Numbered from the stretch's first letter, positions 37,326-47,443 are shown. The stretch is 64,000 bases of DNA from an uncultured Oscillospiraceae bacterium (GCA_905234855.1 CAJOIU010000004.1:1-64000), one strand, 5' to 3'. Notes: a model not told the origin generated them from the sequence alone. A program made the numbers and translations.

Positions 37326-39167
37326 TTAAGTGCGTTTATGCAGCAACATGCGGCTGGCGTTCAGGATGGCCAGAACGGCAACGCCCACATCGGCGAAGAC
37401 CGCGCCCCACATGGAGGCGAGTCCCAGCGCGCCGAGGAGCAGGAAAAGTCCCTTCACGCCCAAGGCAAAAACGATATTTTCCCGCACGATGCGCAGGCAT
37501 TTGCGCGAAATATCCATGGCGTTCGTGAGCTTAGCGGGGTCGTCGTCCATCAGCACGATATCGGCCGCCTCGATGGCGGCGTCCGAGCCCATGGCGCCCA
37601 TGGCGATGCCCACATCCGCGCGGCTGAGTACGGGGGCGTCGTTCACGCCGTCGCCCACATAGGCGAGGACGCCGTCGGTCTGCGCCAGCAGCGCTTCCAA
37701 GCATGTCACCTTGTCGGCAGGCAGAAGCTGCGCGCGGACATCGTCGAGCCCCAGCTCCGCCGCGACAGCCTGCCCGACGGCTTCCGTATCGCCGGTAAGC
37801 ATCACGGTGCGGATGCCCCGGGCTTTGAGAGCTGCGATCGCCTCCGCAGCGGTGGGCTTCGGGCGATCCGCGATCACGGCGCAGCCGAGATAGGCGCCGT
37901 TTTTGGCAACATACACCGCCGTGCCGGTCATGGGCGGCTGCGTAGGCTCGATACCCTCCTGCCGCAGCAGCGTTTCGTTTCCGGCGAGGACGGATACGCC
38001 GTCCACCGAGACGGAGATTCCGTGGCCGGGGATCTCCCGCACCTGCGATATCCGGGCGGGATCGGCCTCGCCGCCCCATGCGCGGCGCAGGGACTGAGCA
38101 ATGGGATGGCTGGAATAAAGCTCCGCGAGCGCGGCTGTTTCCAATAGCTCCGCTTCGGAAATGCCCGGCGCGGGGTATAGTTCCGCGAGGGAGAACTCGC
38201 CGCGGGTGAGGGTGCCTGTCTTGTCGAACACGACGGTTTTCGTGTCCGCCAGCAGCTCGAGGTAGTTGCCGCCCTTCACGAGGATGCCCTGCGCGGACGC
38301 GCCGCCGATGCCGCCGAAGAAGGACAGAGGAATGGAGATCACCAGCGCGCAGGGGCAGGAGATGACGAGGAAAATAAGCGCCCGATGCACCCACACGACC
38401 CAGTCGCCTGTGATGAGCGAGGGGATCAGCGCCAGCACCGCGGCGGCGATCACGACGGAGGGGGTATACCATCGGGCGAATTTCGTGATGAAGTTTTCTG
38501 CTTTTGCTTTTTTCGAGGCGGCATTCTCCACCAGATCGAGGATCTTCGCCACCGTGGTCTGGCCGAATTCCTTCGTGACGCGCACGGTGAGGACGCCGGT
38601 AAGGCTCACGCAGCCGGAGAGGATCTCATCGCCCGTCGCCACGTCCCGCGGGGAGGATTCGCCGGTGAGCGCCGCGGTATCGAGCGCGGATGCCCCCTCC
38701 AGCACGACGCCGTCCAGAGGCACTTTTTCGCCCGGGCGGATGACGATGATATCCCCCGGGGCGACCTCTTCGGGATCGACCTCGGTGATCTCGCCGTCCC
38801 GCAGGAGATTCGCTGTGTCCGGGCGGATGTCCATGAGCTGGGCGATAGAGCGGCGGGATTTGCCGACGGCGCAGCTCTGGAACAGCTCGCCAACCTGATA
38901 AAACAGCATGACGCCCACCGCCTCGGCGTATTCCCCCAATACCAGCGCGCCGAGGGTGGCGATGCACATGAGGAAATTCTCGTCGAACACCTGCCCGTGG
39001 GCGATGTTGACGGCGGCTTTACGCAGCACGTCCCAGCCGATGATGAAATAGGGGATCAGAAACAGCGGCAGCCGCCAGAGTCCCTCCACCGGAATGAGCG
39101 CCGCGGCGACCAGAAGAGCGCCGCTCACGAGGCTGCGGACAAGCGTCCGTTTCTGCTTGCGTGTCAT
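37326..39167 (-). CDS. Heavy-metal P1B-type ATPase (ZntA/CadA-like)
   Basis: DKTGTLTRGEF, SCPCALVISIP, GDGVNDAPVL; starts at MTRKQKR. Confidence 0.92.
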   Translation of the reverse strand: MTRKQKRTLVRSLVSGALLVAAALIPVEGLWRLPLFLIPYFIIGWDVLRKAAVNIAHGQVFDENFLMCIATLGALVLGEYAEAVGVMLFYQVGELFQSCAVGKSRRSIAQLMDIRPDTANLLRDGEITEVDPEEVAPGDIIVIRPGEKVPLDGVVLEGASALDTAALTGESSPRDVATGDEILSGCVSLTGVLTVRVTKEFGQTTVAKILDLVENAASKKAKAENFITKFARWYTPSVVIAAAVLALIPSLITGDWVVWVHRALIFLVISCPCALVISIPLSFFGGIGGASAQGILVKGGNYLELLADTKTVVFDKTGTLTRGEFSLAELYPAPGISEAELLETAALAELYSSHPIAQSLRRAWGGEADPARISQVREIPGHGISVSVDGVSVLAGNETLLRQEGIEPTQPPMTGTAVYVAKNGAYLGCAVIADRPKPTAAEAIAALKARGIRTVMLTGDTEAVGQAVAAELGLDDVRAQLLPADKVTCLEALLAQTDGVLAYVGDGVNDAPVLSRADVGIAMGAMGSDAAIEAADIVLMDDDPAKLTNAMDISRKCLRIVRENIVFALGVKGLFLLLGALGLASMWGAVFADVGVAVLAILNASRMLLHKRT

Positions 39168-39385
39168 TTGAGAACGATCTCGCAGTCCGGCTCCACCCGC
39201 TTGCAGCATTTCACGACGTCCTTCATGATGGCGTCGAAGCGGGCGTCGTCCGCGTCCACAGTCATTTTCTGCGTCATGAAGCTGACGGAGGCGTCGTTTA
39301 CGCCGTCCAGCTTTTTGATGGCGTCCTCCATCTTGCGGGCGCAGTTGGCGCAATCAAGATCAATGAGCTTGAAAGTCTTTTTCAT
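39164..39385 (-). CDS. Heavy-metal-associated (HMA) domain protein
   Basis: FKLIDLDCANCARKMEDAIKKLDGV; 4-nt overlap with the ATPase gene. Confidence 0.9.
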   Translation of the reverse strand: MKKTFKLIDLDCANCARKMEDAIKKLDGVNDASVSFMTQKMTVDADDARFDAIMKDVVKCCKRVEPDCEIVLK

Positions 39386-39427
39386 GATGGTTCGCTCCTC
39401 TATACAATCTTTTTACGCGGGGGACAG

Positions 39428-39796
39428 TTACTCGTTCACATGCTCCATGCCTTGAGCGATGATCTTGCGCACATGATCGTCGGCCAGCGAATAGAAAACG
39501 GTTTTGCCGTCCTTCCGCGGCTTTACGAGCCGGCTGGCCTTCAAAAGCCGAAGCTGATGGCTGACCGCGGATTGCGTCAGCCCCAGAAGCTGGGCGATAT
39601 CGCATACGCAAAGCTCTGCCTCGAACAGGGCGTAGAGGATTTTGATGCGCGTGGAGTCGCCGAAGATCTTGAAAAGCTCCGCCAAGTCGTAGAGCGTTTC
39701 ATCATCCGGCATATCCCGCAGTACCTGCTCCACCGTCTGCTCATGCACACAGAGAAAGCCGCACCGTTCGATTTCGCTTGTTCCGATCTCACGCAT
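39428..39796 (-). CDS. ArsR/SmtB-family metalloregulator
   Basis: ELCVCDIAQLLGLTQSAVSHQLRLLKASRLVKPRKDGKTVFYSL. Confidence 0.92.
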   Translation of the reverse strand: MREIGTSEIERCGFLCVHEQTVEQVLRDMPDDETLYDLAELFKIFGDSTRIKILYALFEAELCVCDIAQLLGLTQSAVSHQLRLLKASRLVKPRKDGKTVFYSLADDHVRKIIAQGMEHVNE

Positions 39797-39815
39797 CTTG
39801 TCACCTCGCCAAACA

Positions 39816-39841
39816 AACATATGAATGGATGTTCATATGTT
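39816..39841. promoter_or_regulatory. ArsR/SmtB operator
   Basis: aacatatgaatg-ga-tgttcatatgtt; 12-2-12 imperfect inverted repeat with perfect 10-bp outer arms. Confidence 0.8.
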
Positions 39842-39932
39842 AGCATAATAACACCGCTGTGTCAATAGATGAAATGCAAAAATGCAAAAACCGCCGCGCG
39901 GCTGCTGCCGTACGGCGGTCGGACAGTATAAG

Positions 39933-41102
39933 CTATTTGAGGCTTTGCAGAAACAGGGCGATACGGCGCAGGGCTTCCTCCAGATTCTGCATGCTGGCGG
40001 CGTAGCACATGCGCACAAAGCCTTCGCCGCTCTCGCCGAAGGCGTTGCCCGCGATGCAGGCGACCTTCTGCTCCACCAGCAGACGCTCGCAGAATTCCTC
40101 CGAGGAGAGGCCGGAGGAGCGGATGCAGGGGAACATATAGAAGGCACCTCGGGGCTCGAAGCAGTCAAGACCAAGCTGCCGCAGTCCGTTCAGAAGGAAG
40201 CGGCGGCGGCCGTCGTATTCCTCTTTCATGGCCTCGATGTCCTCGTCGCCGCTGCGCAGCGCTTCAATGGCGGCGTATTGGCTGGTGGTCGGCGCCGACA
40301 TGATCGCATATTGATGGATCTTCGTCATCTGGGCGATCAGCTCCTTGGGGCCGCACACATAGCCGAGGCGCCAGCCGGTCATGGAGTAGCATTTCGACAT
40401 GCCGTTCACCACGATGGTGCGCTCGTACATCTCGGGGATATTTGCCATGGAGACGTGATGCCGCCCGTAAGTCAGCTCGGCGTAGATCTCGTCTGACAGG
40501 ACGAGGATATTATGCGCCCGCAGGATGGGAACGAGCTTTTCAAGATCCTCCCGCTCCATGATCCCGCCGGTGGGATTCGAGGGGAAGGGGAGAACGAGAA
40601 CCTTGGTTTTCGGCGTGATGGCCGCTTGGAGCTGCTCGGGGGTGAGGCGGAATTCATTCTCCGCTGTCAGCGGGATCGGCACGGGTACGCCGGAGGCCAG
40701 CGCGGCGATAGGACCGTAGCATACGAAGCTGGGCTCCGGGATCAGCACCTCGTCGCCGGGGTTTATGACGCAGCGGATGGCAAGGTCGATGGCCTCGCTG
40801 CCGCCCACGGTGACCAGTACCTGATTCTCCGGGGCGTAATGCAGGTCGAACCGGCGCTCAAGGTATTCGCAGATGGCCTTGCGCACATCGTTCATGCCGG
40901 CGTTGGAGGTGTATTTCGTAAAACCCTTTTCGAGGGATTTGATGCCGGCAGTGCGGATATGCCACGGGGTCGGGAAATCCGGCTCGCCCACGCCGAGAGA
41001 GATGGCGTCGGTCATCGTTTCGAGGATATCGAAGAATTTGCGGATGCCGGAGGGCTTGATATCCTGCACCCGCTGAGAAATGAGGGAAGTATAGTCGATC
41101 AT
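39933..41102 (-). CDS. PLP-dependent aminotransferase class I/II
   Basis: ISLGVGEPDFPTP, PFPSNPTGGIM, VVNGMSKCYSMTGWRLGY. Confidence 0.92.
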   Translation of the reverse strand: MIDYTSLISQRVQDIKPSGIRKFFDILETMTDAISLGVGEPDFPTPWHIRTAGIKSLEKGFTKYTSNAGMNDVRKAICEYLERRFDLHYAPENQVLVTVGGSEAIDLAIRCVINPGDEVLIPEPSFVCYGPIAALASGVPVPIPLTAENEFRLTPEQLQAAITPKTKVLVLPFPSNPTGGIMEREDLEKLVPILRAHNILVLSDEIYAELTYGRHHVSMANIPEMYERTIVVNGMSKCYSMTGWRLGYVCGPKELIAQMTKIHQYAIMSAPTTSQYAAIEALRSGDEDIEAMKEEYDGRRRFLLNGLRQLGLDCFEPRGAFYMFPCIRSSGLSSEEFCERLLVEQKVACIAGNAFGESGEGFVRMCYAASMQNLEEALRRIALFLQSLK

Positions 41103-41590
41103 GAGAAAATCAGCCTCTCCCTCTGTGTCTGGCGCGGCTCGAACACTTTATTCTGCTGCTTATATTTTTTGAGGATGAAATGCGTGGCGGTGGAGGTCAC
41201 GCCCTCAATGGTAGAAAGCTTCTGGGAAACGAACAGCGCTACCTCCCGCAGGGTGCGGCCAGTGATGACGACGGATACGTCATAGCCGCCGCTCATGAGA
41301 TAGCAGCTCTCCACCTCGTCGTATTGGTAAATGCGCTCCGCGATGCGGTCGAAGCCGTCGCCGAGCTGCGGGGTGATCTTTACCTCGATGATGGCTTCAA
41401 CGAATTCCGTGGCGGTTTTTTCCCAGTTTATCAGCGCTTTATAGCCGAGGATCACGCCGTCCGCTTTCAGCGCTTCGATGCGCTGGGCGATATCATCCTC
41501 GGTGGTATTGCACATGGCGGCAAGCTGCGCGGCGCTGTAGGTGCAGTCCTCCTCCAGCAGCTTCACAAGTTTTTTGGAGCATCGATCCAT
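41099..41590 (-). CDS. Lrp/AsnC family transcriptional regulator
   Basis: Winged helix plus RAM domain; 4-nt overlap with the aminotransferase. Confidence 0.88.
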   Translation of the reverse strand: MDRCSKKLVKLLEEDCTYSAAQLAAMCNTTEDDIAQRIEALKADGVILGYKALINWEKTATEFVEAIIEVKITPQLGDGFDRIAERIYQYDEVESCYLMSGGYDVSVVITGRTLREVALFVSQKLSTIEGVTSTATHFILKKYKQQNKVFEPRQTQRERLIFS

Positions 41591-41772
41591 GGTATAAGCC
41601 TCCCGGATAGTATTGCTGCTATTATACACGAGCATCGGGGAATTGAAAAGAGATTTTTCGCGAAACGCGGTTCGATGCCGGATCGGCATATTGCGCTTGT
41701 GTTCAGCGGGAAAATGTGATAATCTATTATAGTAAAGACAAAAGCAGTCTACGATCCAAAGGAGTTATCACC

Positions 41773-42147
41773 ATGGCAATGAACATCCATGAGTCGGCAG
41801 AGGATTATCTGGAGTGCATCCACATGGAAACGCTCAAGCGCGGCTATGTGCGATCCATCGATGTCGCTAATGCGCTGGGCTATTCAAAGCCCTCGGTCAG
41901 CATCGCCATGAAGCAGCTGGAGGAAAACGGCTATATCACCCGGGATGAGAACCGTTTTCTCTACCTTACGGACAAGGGAAGCGAGATCGCCCTGCGGATC
42001 TATGAACGGCATGAAACGCTGGCTGCCGGCCTCATGAAGCTGGGCGTGAGCGAGGAAAATGCTTACAAAGACGCCTGCAAGATCGAGCATGACTTGAGCG
42101 ACGAGAGCTTTGACCGCATCCGGGAGTACCTCGGAAAAATCAACTGA
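41773..42147 (+). CDS. DtxR/MntR-family metal-dependent regulator
   Basis: ESAEDYLECIHMETLKRGYVRSIDVANALGYSKPSVSIAMKQLEENGYI. Confidence 0.88.
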   Translation: MAMNIHESAEDYLECIHMETLKRGYVRSIDVANALGYSKPSVSIAMKQLEENGYITRDENRFLYLTDKGSEIALRIYERHETLAAGLMKLGVSEENAYKDACKIEHDLSDESFDRIREYLGKIN

Positions 42148-42161
42148 ATCGAAAAAAGCCC

Positions 42162-42197
42162 ATACGGAGCCTCGTTTTGAACGAGGCTCCGTATGTC
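42162..42197. terminator. Bidirectional terminator
   Basis: catacggagcctcg-ttttgaa-cgaggctccgtatg. Confidence 0.75.
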
Positions 42198-42203
42198 ATC
42201 TAT

Positions 42204-44582
42204 TTACAGCTTTTCCATATACCGCGAGGCAGCCTTGAGCATAAGGCGCTTCGTGCCGACGCCGTCGAAATCGATCTCCACGAGATGATCGCCGCCCATC
42301 GGCGTCATCTTCACGATCACACCCTCGTGGAACGCACTGTGCCGCACGCGGTCGCCCACGGCATAGGCGACCTTGACCGCGGCTGGCTTCGATACAGGCG
42401 GCGCCACGGTCTTCTTCTGGGGCGGCCATTGCGGCCGGGGACGGGGCACGTCCTCGAAGTCGAAATACGTCGGCTTGAGGTCGGCGTATGGCCGGTCGAT
42501 ATGCTCCGGCGGGATCTCGTCCACAAAGCGGCTGACCCGGTGGGACGCGGTCTGGCCGAATACCATGCGCTGCCGCGCGCTTGTGATGACAAGGCGCTTT
42601 TTCGCGCGGGTGATCGCCACATAGGCGAGCCGCCGTTCCTCCTCCATCTGATCCGCCTCGCCGATGGCCTGCAGGGAGGGGAAGATGCCCTCCTCCATGC
42701 CCGCGATGAATACGGTGGGAAATTCGAGACCCTTTGCGGAATGGATGGTCATGAGGGTGACGGTGTTTTCGTCCGCCTGCATGTTCTGCAGATCGGTATA
42801 GAGGCTCACCTCGTCGAGGAAGCCGGCCAGAGAATTGTCTCCGCTCTGCTTCACGTGGGTGGCGATGAAGCTTTTGAGCTCCCGCACGTTTTCGAGCTTG
42901 TTGAGGTTTTCCTCCGACTGGGTCTCCTGCAGGATGCGGGCATAGCCGGTCTTTTCCAGCAGCGCGTCGTACAGCTCCTCCAACCCCGAGGTCTGCGTCA
43001 TGGCGGAAAGCTCGTTCATCATGGCGGCGAAGCCCTTCAGCTTTTCCGACGCCCGGGAAAGCTCCGGGAAGCGTTCGGCCATGGAGATCACGGTAAACAG
43101 CGGGATGCCGTTCTGCTCGGCGATGCCGCGGGCCTTTTCCACCGTGGCGTTTCCGATGCCGCGGGCAGGGACGTTGATGATCCGCAGCAGGCGCAGCTCG
43201 TCGGCGGGATTGAGCAGCACGAAGAAATACGCCATCAGATCCTTGATCTCCGCCCGCTCGAAGAAGGGATTGCCCTTCACGATGCGGGGGCGGACGCCGT
43301 TTCGCAGAAATGCCTGCTCCAAGGAGCGGGACTGGGCGTTCAAACGATACAGCACCGCGTGATCCCGCAGATTGTCGCCCCGCTGCACGGCCTGCAGCAC
43401 CTGCCGGACGATATACTGCGCCTCGTCGTCCTCGTTCTTGGCGATATACAGCGTGATGCGATCCCCGTCCCCGGCTTCGGTCCAGAGCTTTTTGCCCTTG
43501 CGCCCGGTGTTGTGGGAAACGACGCCGTTGGCCGCGTCGAGGATATGTCCCGTAGAGCGATAGTTCTGCTCGAGTCGGATCACGCGGCTGTTTTTATACT
43601 GGCCTTCGAAGGAGAGGATGTTCTCGATGGTCGCGCCCCGGAAAGCATAGATGGACTGATCGTCGTCGCCGACGACGCAGATGTTTTTATGTCCGCCCGC
43701 CAAGAGGCTCGCCAGCAGGTATTGGAGGTTGTTTGTGTCCTGATACTCGTCGATGAGGATGTAGCGGAACTTGTGCTGATAGTATTCCCGCACGTCCTCG
43801 CAGTCTTGCAGGAGCCGGACGGTGTTGTAGATGAGATCCTCAAAATCCATTGCCCCGGCCTCTTTGAGCCGGTCGGCGTAAGCCGCATACAGCGCGGCAA
43901 CGCCCTGCATACGGAAATCGCCCATCCGATCCGCCATGGCGGCAAACTCGCCCGGGGACTGCAGCTTGTCCTTGGCCTTGTCGATGATGCCAAGCACCCA
44001 TTTGGGCGGATACAGCTTTTCGTCCTTGTTCTGCTCCTTGAGGATGCGCTTCATCACCGCCGTGCGGTCGGCGGTGTCGTAGATCGTGAAGCTGTTCGGG
44101 AAGCCGAGGCGCTCCGCGTCCCGCCGCAGGATGCGCACGCAGGCGGAATGGAACGTCCGTGCCCATATATCCTCTGCCGCGGTACCGAGCATGGCGTTCA
44201 GCCGATCCTTCAGCTCGCCCGCGGCCTTGTTCGTGAAGGTGATGGCAAGGATGCGCCACGGCTCCACGGGATCATAGGCCGCGCAAAGCTCCGCCTCCCG
44301 CTTGACGGACATGTCGCCGTCCAGATAGCGCTTCATGAGCGAGAGCTTTTCCCTGTCCGCGTCGGGGGGCAGGAGCTCACAGTCCGAGGCCTTGCCGTAT
44401 TTCATGAGATTGGCGATGCGGTTTATGAGGACGGTGGTCTTGCCGCTTCCCGCCCCGGCGAGGATCAGAAGCGGACCCTCCGTGGCCATGACGGCCTCCC
44501 GCTGGCGGCTGTTGAGCCGAGGGAAATTGCGCGCGATGACCTCTCGCCGCGTATGTAAGTAGTCGTTTGTAAAAGTATCCAT
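42204..44582 (-). CDS. pcrA: UvrD/PcrA-type ATP-dependent DNA helicase
   Basis: LNSRQREAVMATEGPLLILAGAGSGKT, ITFTNKAA, DEYQDTN, QNYRST, TIHSAKGLEF. Confidence 0.95.
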   Translation of the reverse strand: MDTFTNDYLHTRREVIARNFPRLNSRQREAVMATEGPLLILAGAGSGKTTVLINRIANLMKYGKASDCELLPPDADREKLSLMKRYLDGDMSVKREAELCAAYDPVEPWRILAITFTNKAAGELKDRLNAMLGTAAEDIWARTFHSACVRILRRDAERLGFPNSFTIYDTADRTAVMKRILKEQNKDEKLYPPKWVLGIIDKAKDKLQSPGEFAAMADRMGDFRMQGVAALYAAYADRLKEAGAMDFEDLIYNTVRLLQDCEDVREYYQHKFRYILIDEYQDTNNLQYLLASLLAGGHKNICVVGDDDQSIYAFRGATIENILSFEGQYKNSRVIRLEQNYRSTGHILDAANGVVSHNTGRKGKKLWTEAGDGDRITLYIAKNEDDEAQYIVRQVLQAVQRGDNLRDHAVLYRLNAQSRSLEQAFLRNGVRPRIVKGNPFFERAEIKDLMAYFFVLLNPADELRLLRIINVPARGIGNATVEKARGIAEQNGIPLFTVISMAERFPELSRASEKLKGFAAMMNELSAMTQTSGLEELYDALLEKTGYARILQETQSEENLNKLENVRELKSFIATHVKQSGDNSLAGFLDEVSLYTDLQNMQADENTVTLMTIHSAKGLEFPTVFIAGMEEGIFPSLQAIGEADQMEEERRLAYVAITRAKKRLVITSARQRMVFGQTASHRVSRFVDEIPPEHIDRPYADLKPTYFDFEDVPRPRPQWPPQKKTVAPPVSKPAAVKVAYAVGDRVRHSAFHEGVIVKMTPMGGDHLVEIDFDGVGTKRLMLKAASRYMEKL

Positions 44583-44678
44583 AGCTTTGCCATTATAGCA
44601 TGCGGAGCAGCCTCTTGCAATTGTGGAAAATGCTGTCTATAATAAGTCGGATCGTGGGAAAGGGGGCGGCGTTCGACC

Positions 44679-46007
44679 GTGCTGTTTGATAATAAGTCGC
44701 TGCGGGCGCTGCTGATCCCGCTGGTGATCGAGCAGGTGCTGACCGGCCTTATGGGCATCGCGGATACGCTGATGGTATCGAATATCGGCGAGGCCGCCGT
44801 GTCAGGCGTGGCGCTGGTGGACTCGATCAACCTGCTGTTTATCTATTTTTTCTCCGCTTTGGCCACCGGTGGCACCATCGTATGCGCCCAGTATATCGGC
44901 CATGACGACGAGGCAGGCGCCGGCCGCGCGGCGCACCAGACGGTGCTTTCGAGCGTGCTGCTGGCGCTGGCCCTGTGCATATTGCTGGCGCTTGCGCGCC
45001 GTCCGCTGCTGAAGCTCATCTTCGGCAGCGTGGAGCCGGCGGTCATGGACGCAGCGGTAGTATATATGCTCATCACTGTTTTGAGCTATCCCTTTCTCGC
45101 GCTGTATACTGCCAGCGCTGCGCTGTACCGTGCGCTGGGAGATTCCCGTCGGCCCATGATCGTGGCGGCGGTGGCGGACGGCCTGAATATCCTCGGCAAC
45201 GCCGTTTTGATCTTCGTATGCGGCCTCGGTGTGGCGGGGGCGGCCATTGCCACGCTGGCGAGCCGGATCTTCAGCGCTGCCGTGATGCTGTATTTTCAGC
45301 GCCGTCCGGGGCAGACCATCTCCCTCGGCGGCATCGGAGATCTGAAGCCGGACGGCGTTATGATCCGGCGCCTGCTGCGGATCGGTCTGCCGAATGCAGT
45401 GGAAAACGGCATGTTTCAGTTCGGCAAGCTCATGGTACAGAGCACGGTGTCCATCCTCGGAACTACCGCCATCGCGGCGCAGGCGGTGGTGGCCACGCTG
45501 GAAATGTTCGGCTCCATGCCCGCCATGGCCATCGGCACGGGACTTCTCACCGTGGCGGGACAATGCATCGGCCGCGGACGGACGGATGAGGCGCGGCGGT
45601 ATATCAAGCGGTTCACGGGGATCTCCGAGATCGTTGTTCTTATCACGGGTGTGCTGCTCTCCGCCGGTGTTCCGTTTTTGGTGAAGCTCACGGCGCTGTC
45701 CGACGAGGGCGCGCGGCTGACCTGCCGACTCATCTGGTTCACCTGTGCCATGAAGCTTCTGTTGTGGCCGGGCGCCTTTACCAAGCCCAACGGCCTGCGC
45801 GCCGCCGGGGACGTGGCCTTTGCCATGTGGGTCAGCACTGTCAGCATGTGGGTGTTCCGGGTGGGGCTGAGCTGGTGGCTCTGCCGCTATACCGCCGTGG
45901 GGCTGTGGGGCGTCTGGATCGGCTGGTGCACGGACTGGCTCATCCGCAATATCTGCTTTGGTCTGCGTTTCCGCGGCGACCACTGGCTGACGCATTCGGT
46001 ATTATGA
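44679..46007 (+). CDS. MATE family efflux transporter
   Basis: 12-TM MATE-like (IADTLMVSNIGEAAVSGVALVDSINLLF); GTG start. Confidence 0.88.
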   Translation: MLFDNKSLRALLIPLVIEQVLTGLMGIADTLMVSNIGEAAVSGVALVDSINLLFIYFFSALATGGTIVCAQYIGHDDEAGAGRAAHQTVLSSVLLALALCILLALARRPLLKLIFGSVEPAVMDAAVVYMLITVLSYPFLALYTASAALYRALGDSRRPMIVAAVADGLNILGNAVLIFVCGLGVAGAAIATLASRIFSAAVMLYFQRRPGQTISLGGIGDLKPDGVMIRRLLRIGLPNAVENGMFQFGKLMVQSTVSILGTTAIAAQAVVATLEMFGSMPAMAIGTGLLTVAGQCIGRGRTDEARRYIKRFTGISEIVVLITGVLLSAGVPFLVKLTALSDEGARLTCRLIWFTCAMKLLLWPGAFTKPNGLRAAGDVAFAMWVSTVSMWVFRVGLSWWLCRYTAVGLWGVWIGWCTDWLIRNICFGLRFRGDHWLTHSVL

Positions 46008-46025
46008 TGTACATGGATATGATAA

Positions 46026-46065
46026 GAGCCTCCGGCTGCGCTTTGCGCTGCCGGAGGCTTTTTTC
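46026..46065 (+). terminator. Intrinsic terminator
   Basis: gcctccggc-tgcgctttgcgct-gccggaggc-tttttt. Confidence 0.8.
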
Positions 46066-46073
46066 TATTCGGT

Positions 46074-46430
46074 TCAGGCGATCGCGGCCTTGGCCTTCTC
46101 GACGAGAGCGGTGAAGGCGGCGGGATCGTTGATCGCGGTCTCAGAGAGCATCTTGCGGTTCATCTCGATGCCGGCCTGCTTGAGGCCGTACATGAAACGG
46201 GAATAGTTGATGCCGTTCTGCTTGCAGGCGGCGCTGATGCGGGTGATCCACAGTCTGCGGAAATCACGCTTGCGCAGCTTGCGGCCGACATAGGCGTAAC
46301 GCAGGCTCTTCATGACGGCCTGATTGGCCATCTTATAGTGACGGGACTTGCTGCCCCAATAACCCTTGGCCATGCCGAGGATCTTGTTTCTTCTCTTGCG
46401 CGTCATCATTGCGCCTTTAACACGTGCCAT
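46074..46430 (-). CDS. rplT: 50S ribosomal protein L20
   Basis: [35 protein letters not shown]. Confidence 0.98.
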   Translation of the reverse strand: MARVKGAMMTRKRRNKILGMAKGYWGSKSRHYKMANQAVMKSLRYAYVGRKLRKRDFRRLWITRISAACKQNGINYSRFMYGLKQAGIEMNRKMLSETAINDPAAFTALVEKAKAAIA

Positions 46431-46445
46431 CTTTCGTTGCCCTCC

Positions 46446-46649
46446 TTATTTGTACGGAATCATGCGCTTGACAGTCGCCGCGTTGGTGCTGTCGGCATAG
46501 GCGCCCTTGCGGAGGCCTCTCTTGCGTTTGGTGGTCTTTCCGTGGCCGTTGAGCAGATGGCTCTTATAGGCATGCGCGCGCTTGACCTTGCCGTTTTTGG
46601 TAAGGGAGAAACGCTTCTTGGATGCACTGTGGGTCTTCAGTTTCGGCAT
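46446..46649 (-). CDS. rpmI: 50S ribosomal protein L35
   Basis: MPKLKTHSASKKRFSLTKNGKVKR. Confidence 0.98.
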   Translation of the reverse strand: MPKLKTHSASKKRFSLTKNGKVKRAHAYKSHLLNGHGKTTKRKRGLRKGAYADSTNAATVKRMIPYK

Positions 46650-46668
46650 TTCGATGTATCTCCTTTGC

Positions 46669-47217
46669 TTATTCTTGCTTCTGGGGTTGCTTTTTGGGAG
46701 GCGTCTGCGCCTTGGGGGACAAAAACTCCGTCATGAGGCGGCCTTCCAGCTTGGCGCCCTTATCGAGCTTGGCGATATCCTCGCACTCGGCGGCGAAGCG
46801 CTCGAGCAGATTCCGGCCGAGATCGGTGTGCGCCATCTCGCGGCCGCGGAAACGCACAGTGACCTTCAGGCGGTTGCCCTCCTGCAGGAACTTCTGTCCG
46901 TTGCGGAGCTTCACCATAAAGTCGTTCTCGCCGATGGACGGCGACATGCGGATCTCCTTGACCTCGATGACATGCTGGTTTTTCTTGGCCTCTTTTTCCC
47001 GCTTTGCCTGCTCGAAACGGAACTTTCCGTAATCCATGATCTTGCAGACGGGCGGTTTGGCCACGGGAGAGATCATGACAAGATCGAGGTCACGCTCCAT
47101 GGCGACCTCCAATGCCTCCTGCGAGGACATGATGCCAAGCTGCTCTCCGTCTTCTCCGATGAGCCGAACCTGCGGCTCGCGGATATCCTCATTGATCGGA
47201 TGATTCGTGGTTGCTAT
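46669..47217 (-). CDS. infC: Translation initiation factor IF-3, apparent AUA start
   Basis: In-frame upstream extension ATA-ATTNHPINEDIREPQVRLIGEDGEQLGIM-SSQEAL; GGGAGG SD 10 nt before ATA. The track's ATG 47130 truncates the conserved N-terminus. Confidence 0.88.
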   Translation of the reverse strand: MATTNHPINEDIREPQVRLIGEDGEQLGIMSSQEALEVAMERDLDLVMISPVAKPPVCKIMDYGKFRFEQAKREKEAKKNQHVIEVKEIRMSPSIGENDFMVKLRNGQKFLQEGNRLKVTVRFRGREMAHTDLGRNLLERFAAECEDIAKLDKGAKLEGRLMTEFLSPKAQTPPKKQPQKQE

Positions 47218-47251
47218 TGCCGTAGCACCTCCCTGAATGGTATAAACAGAA

Positions 47252-47280
47252 ACGCGGATACGAAGTTCGTATCCGCGTCA
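47252..47280 (-). terminator. Leader hairpin upstream of infC (attenuator-like)
   Basis: Minus strand GCGGATACGAACTTCGTATCCGC followed by a T-rich stretch. Confidence 0.6.
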
Positions 47281-47382
47281 AACACAGGCTGACCCCCATA
47301 GGGGAAAGACGGTTTGCTGCCGCGGCGCGCTCTTGCGGCCGGGCGAGGACGGATACCGCTTCGTCCTTCTTTATGCCACAAC

Positions 47383-47411
47383 ACTATAACAGCGCAGTCC
47401 CGCGTTGTCAA
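47383..47411 (-). promoter_or_regulatory. Promoter of infC-rpmI-rplT
   Basis: Minus strand TTGACA, 17 nt, TATAGT. Confidence 0.8.
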
Positions 47412-47443
47412 GCATTTTTTTGGAAAGCCGGAGAAAAGCCGCC

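Noticed and set aside
39816-39841. Terminator interpretation of the inverted repeat upstream of the ArsR gene
   Set aside because: AT-rich, no T tract, located in the promoter region; fits an operator.
42177-44558. 793-aa plus-strand ORF
   Set aside because: Antisense to the UvrD/PcrA helicase, which has all helicase motifs.
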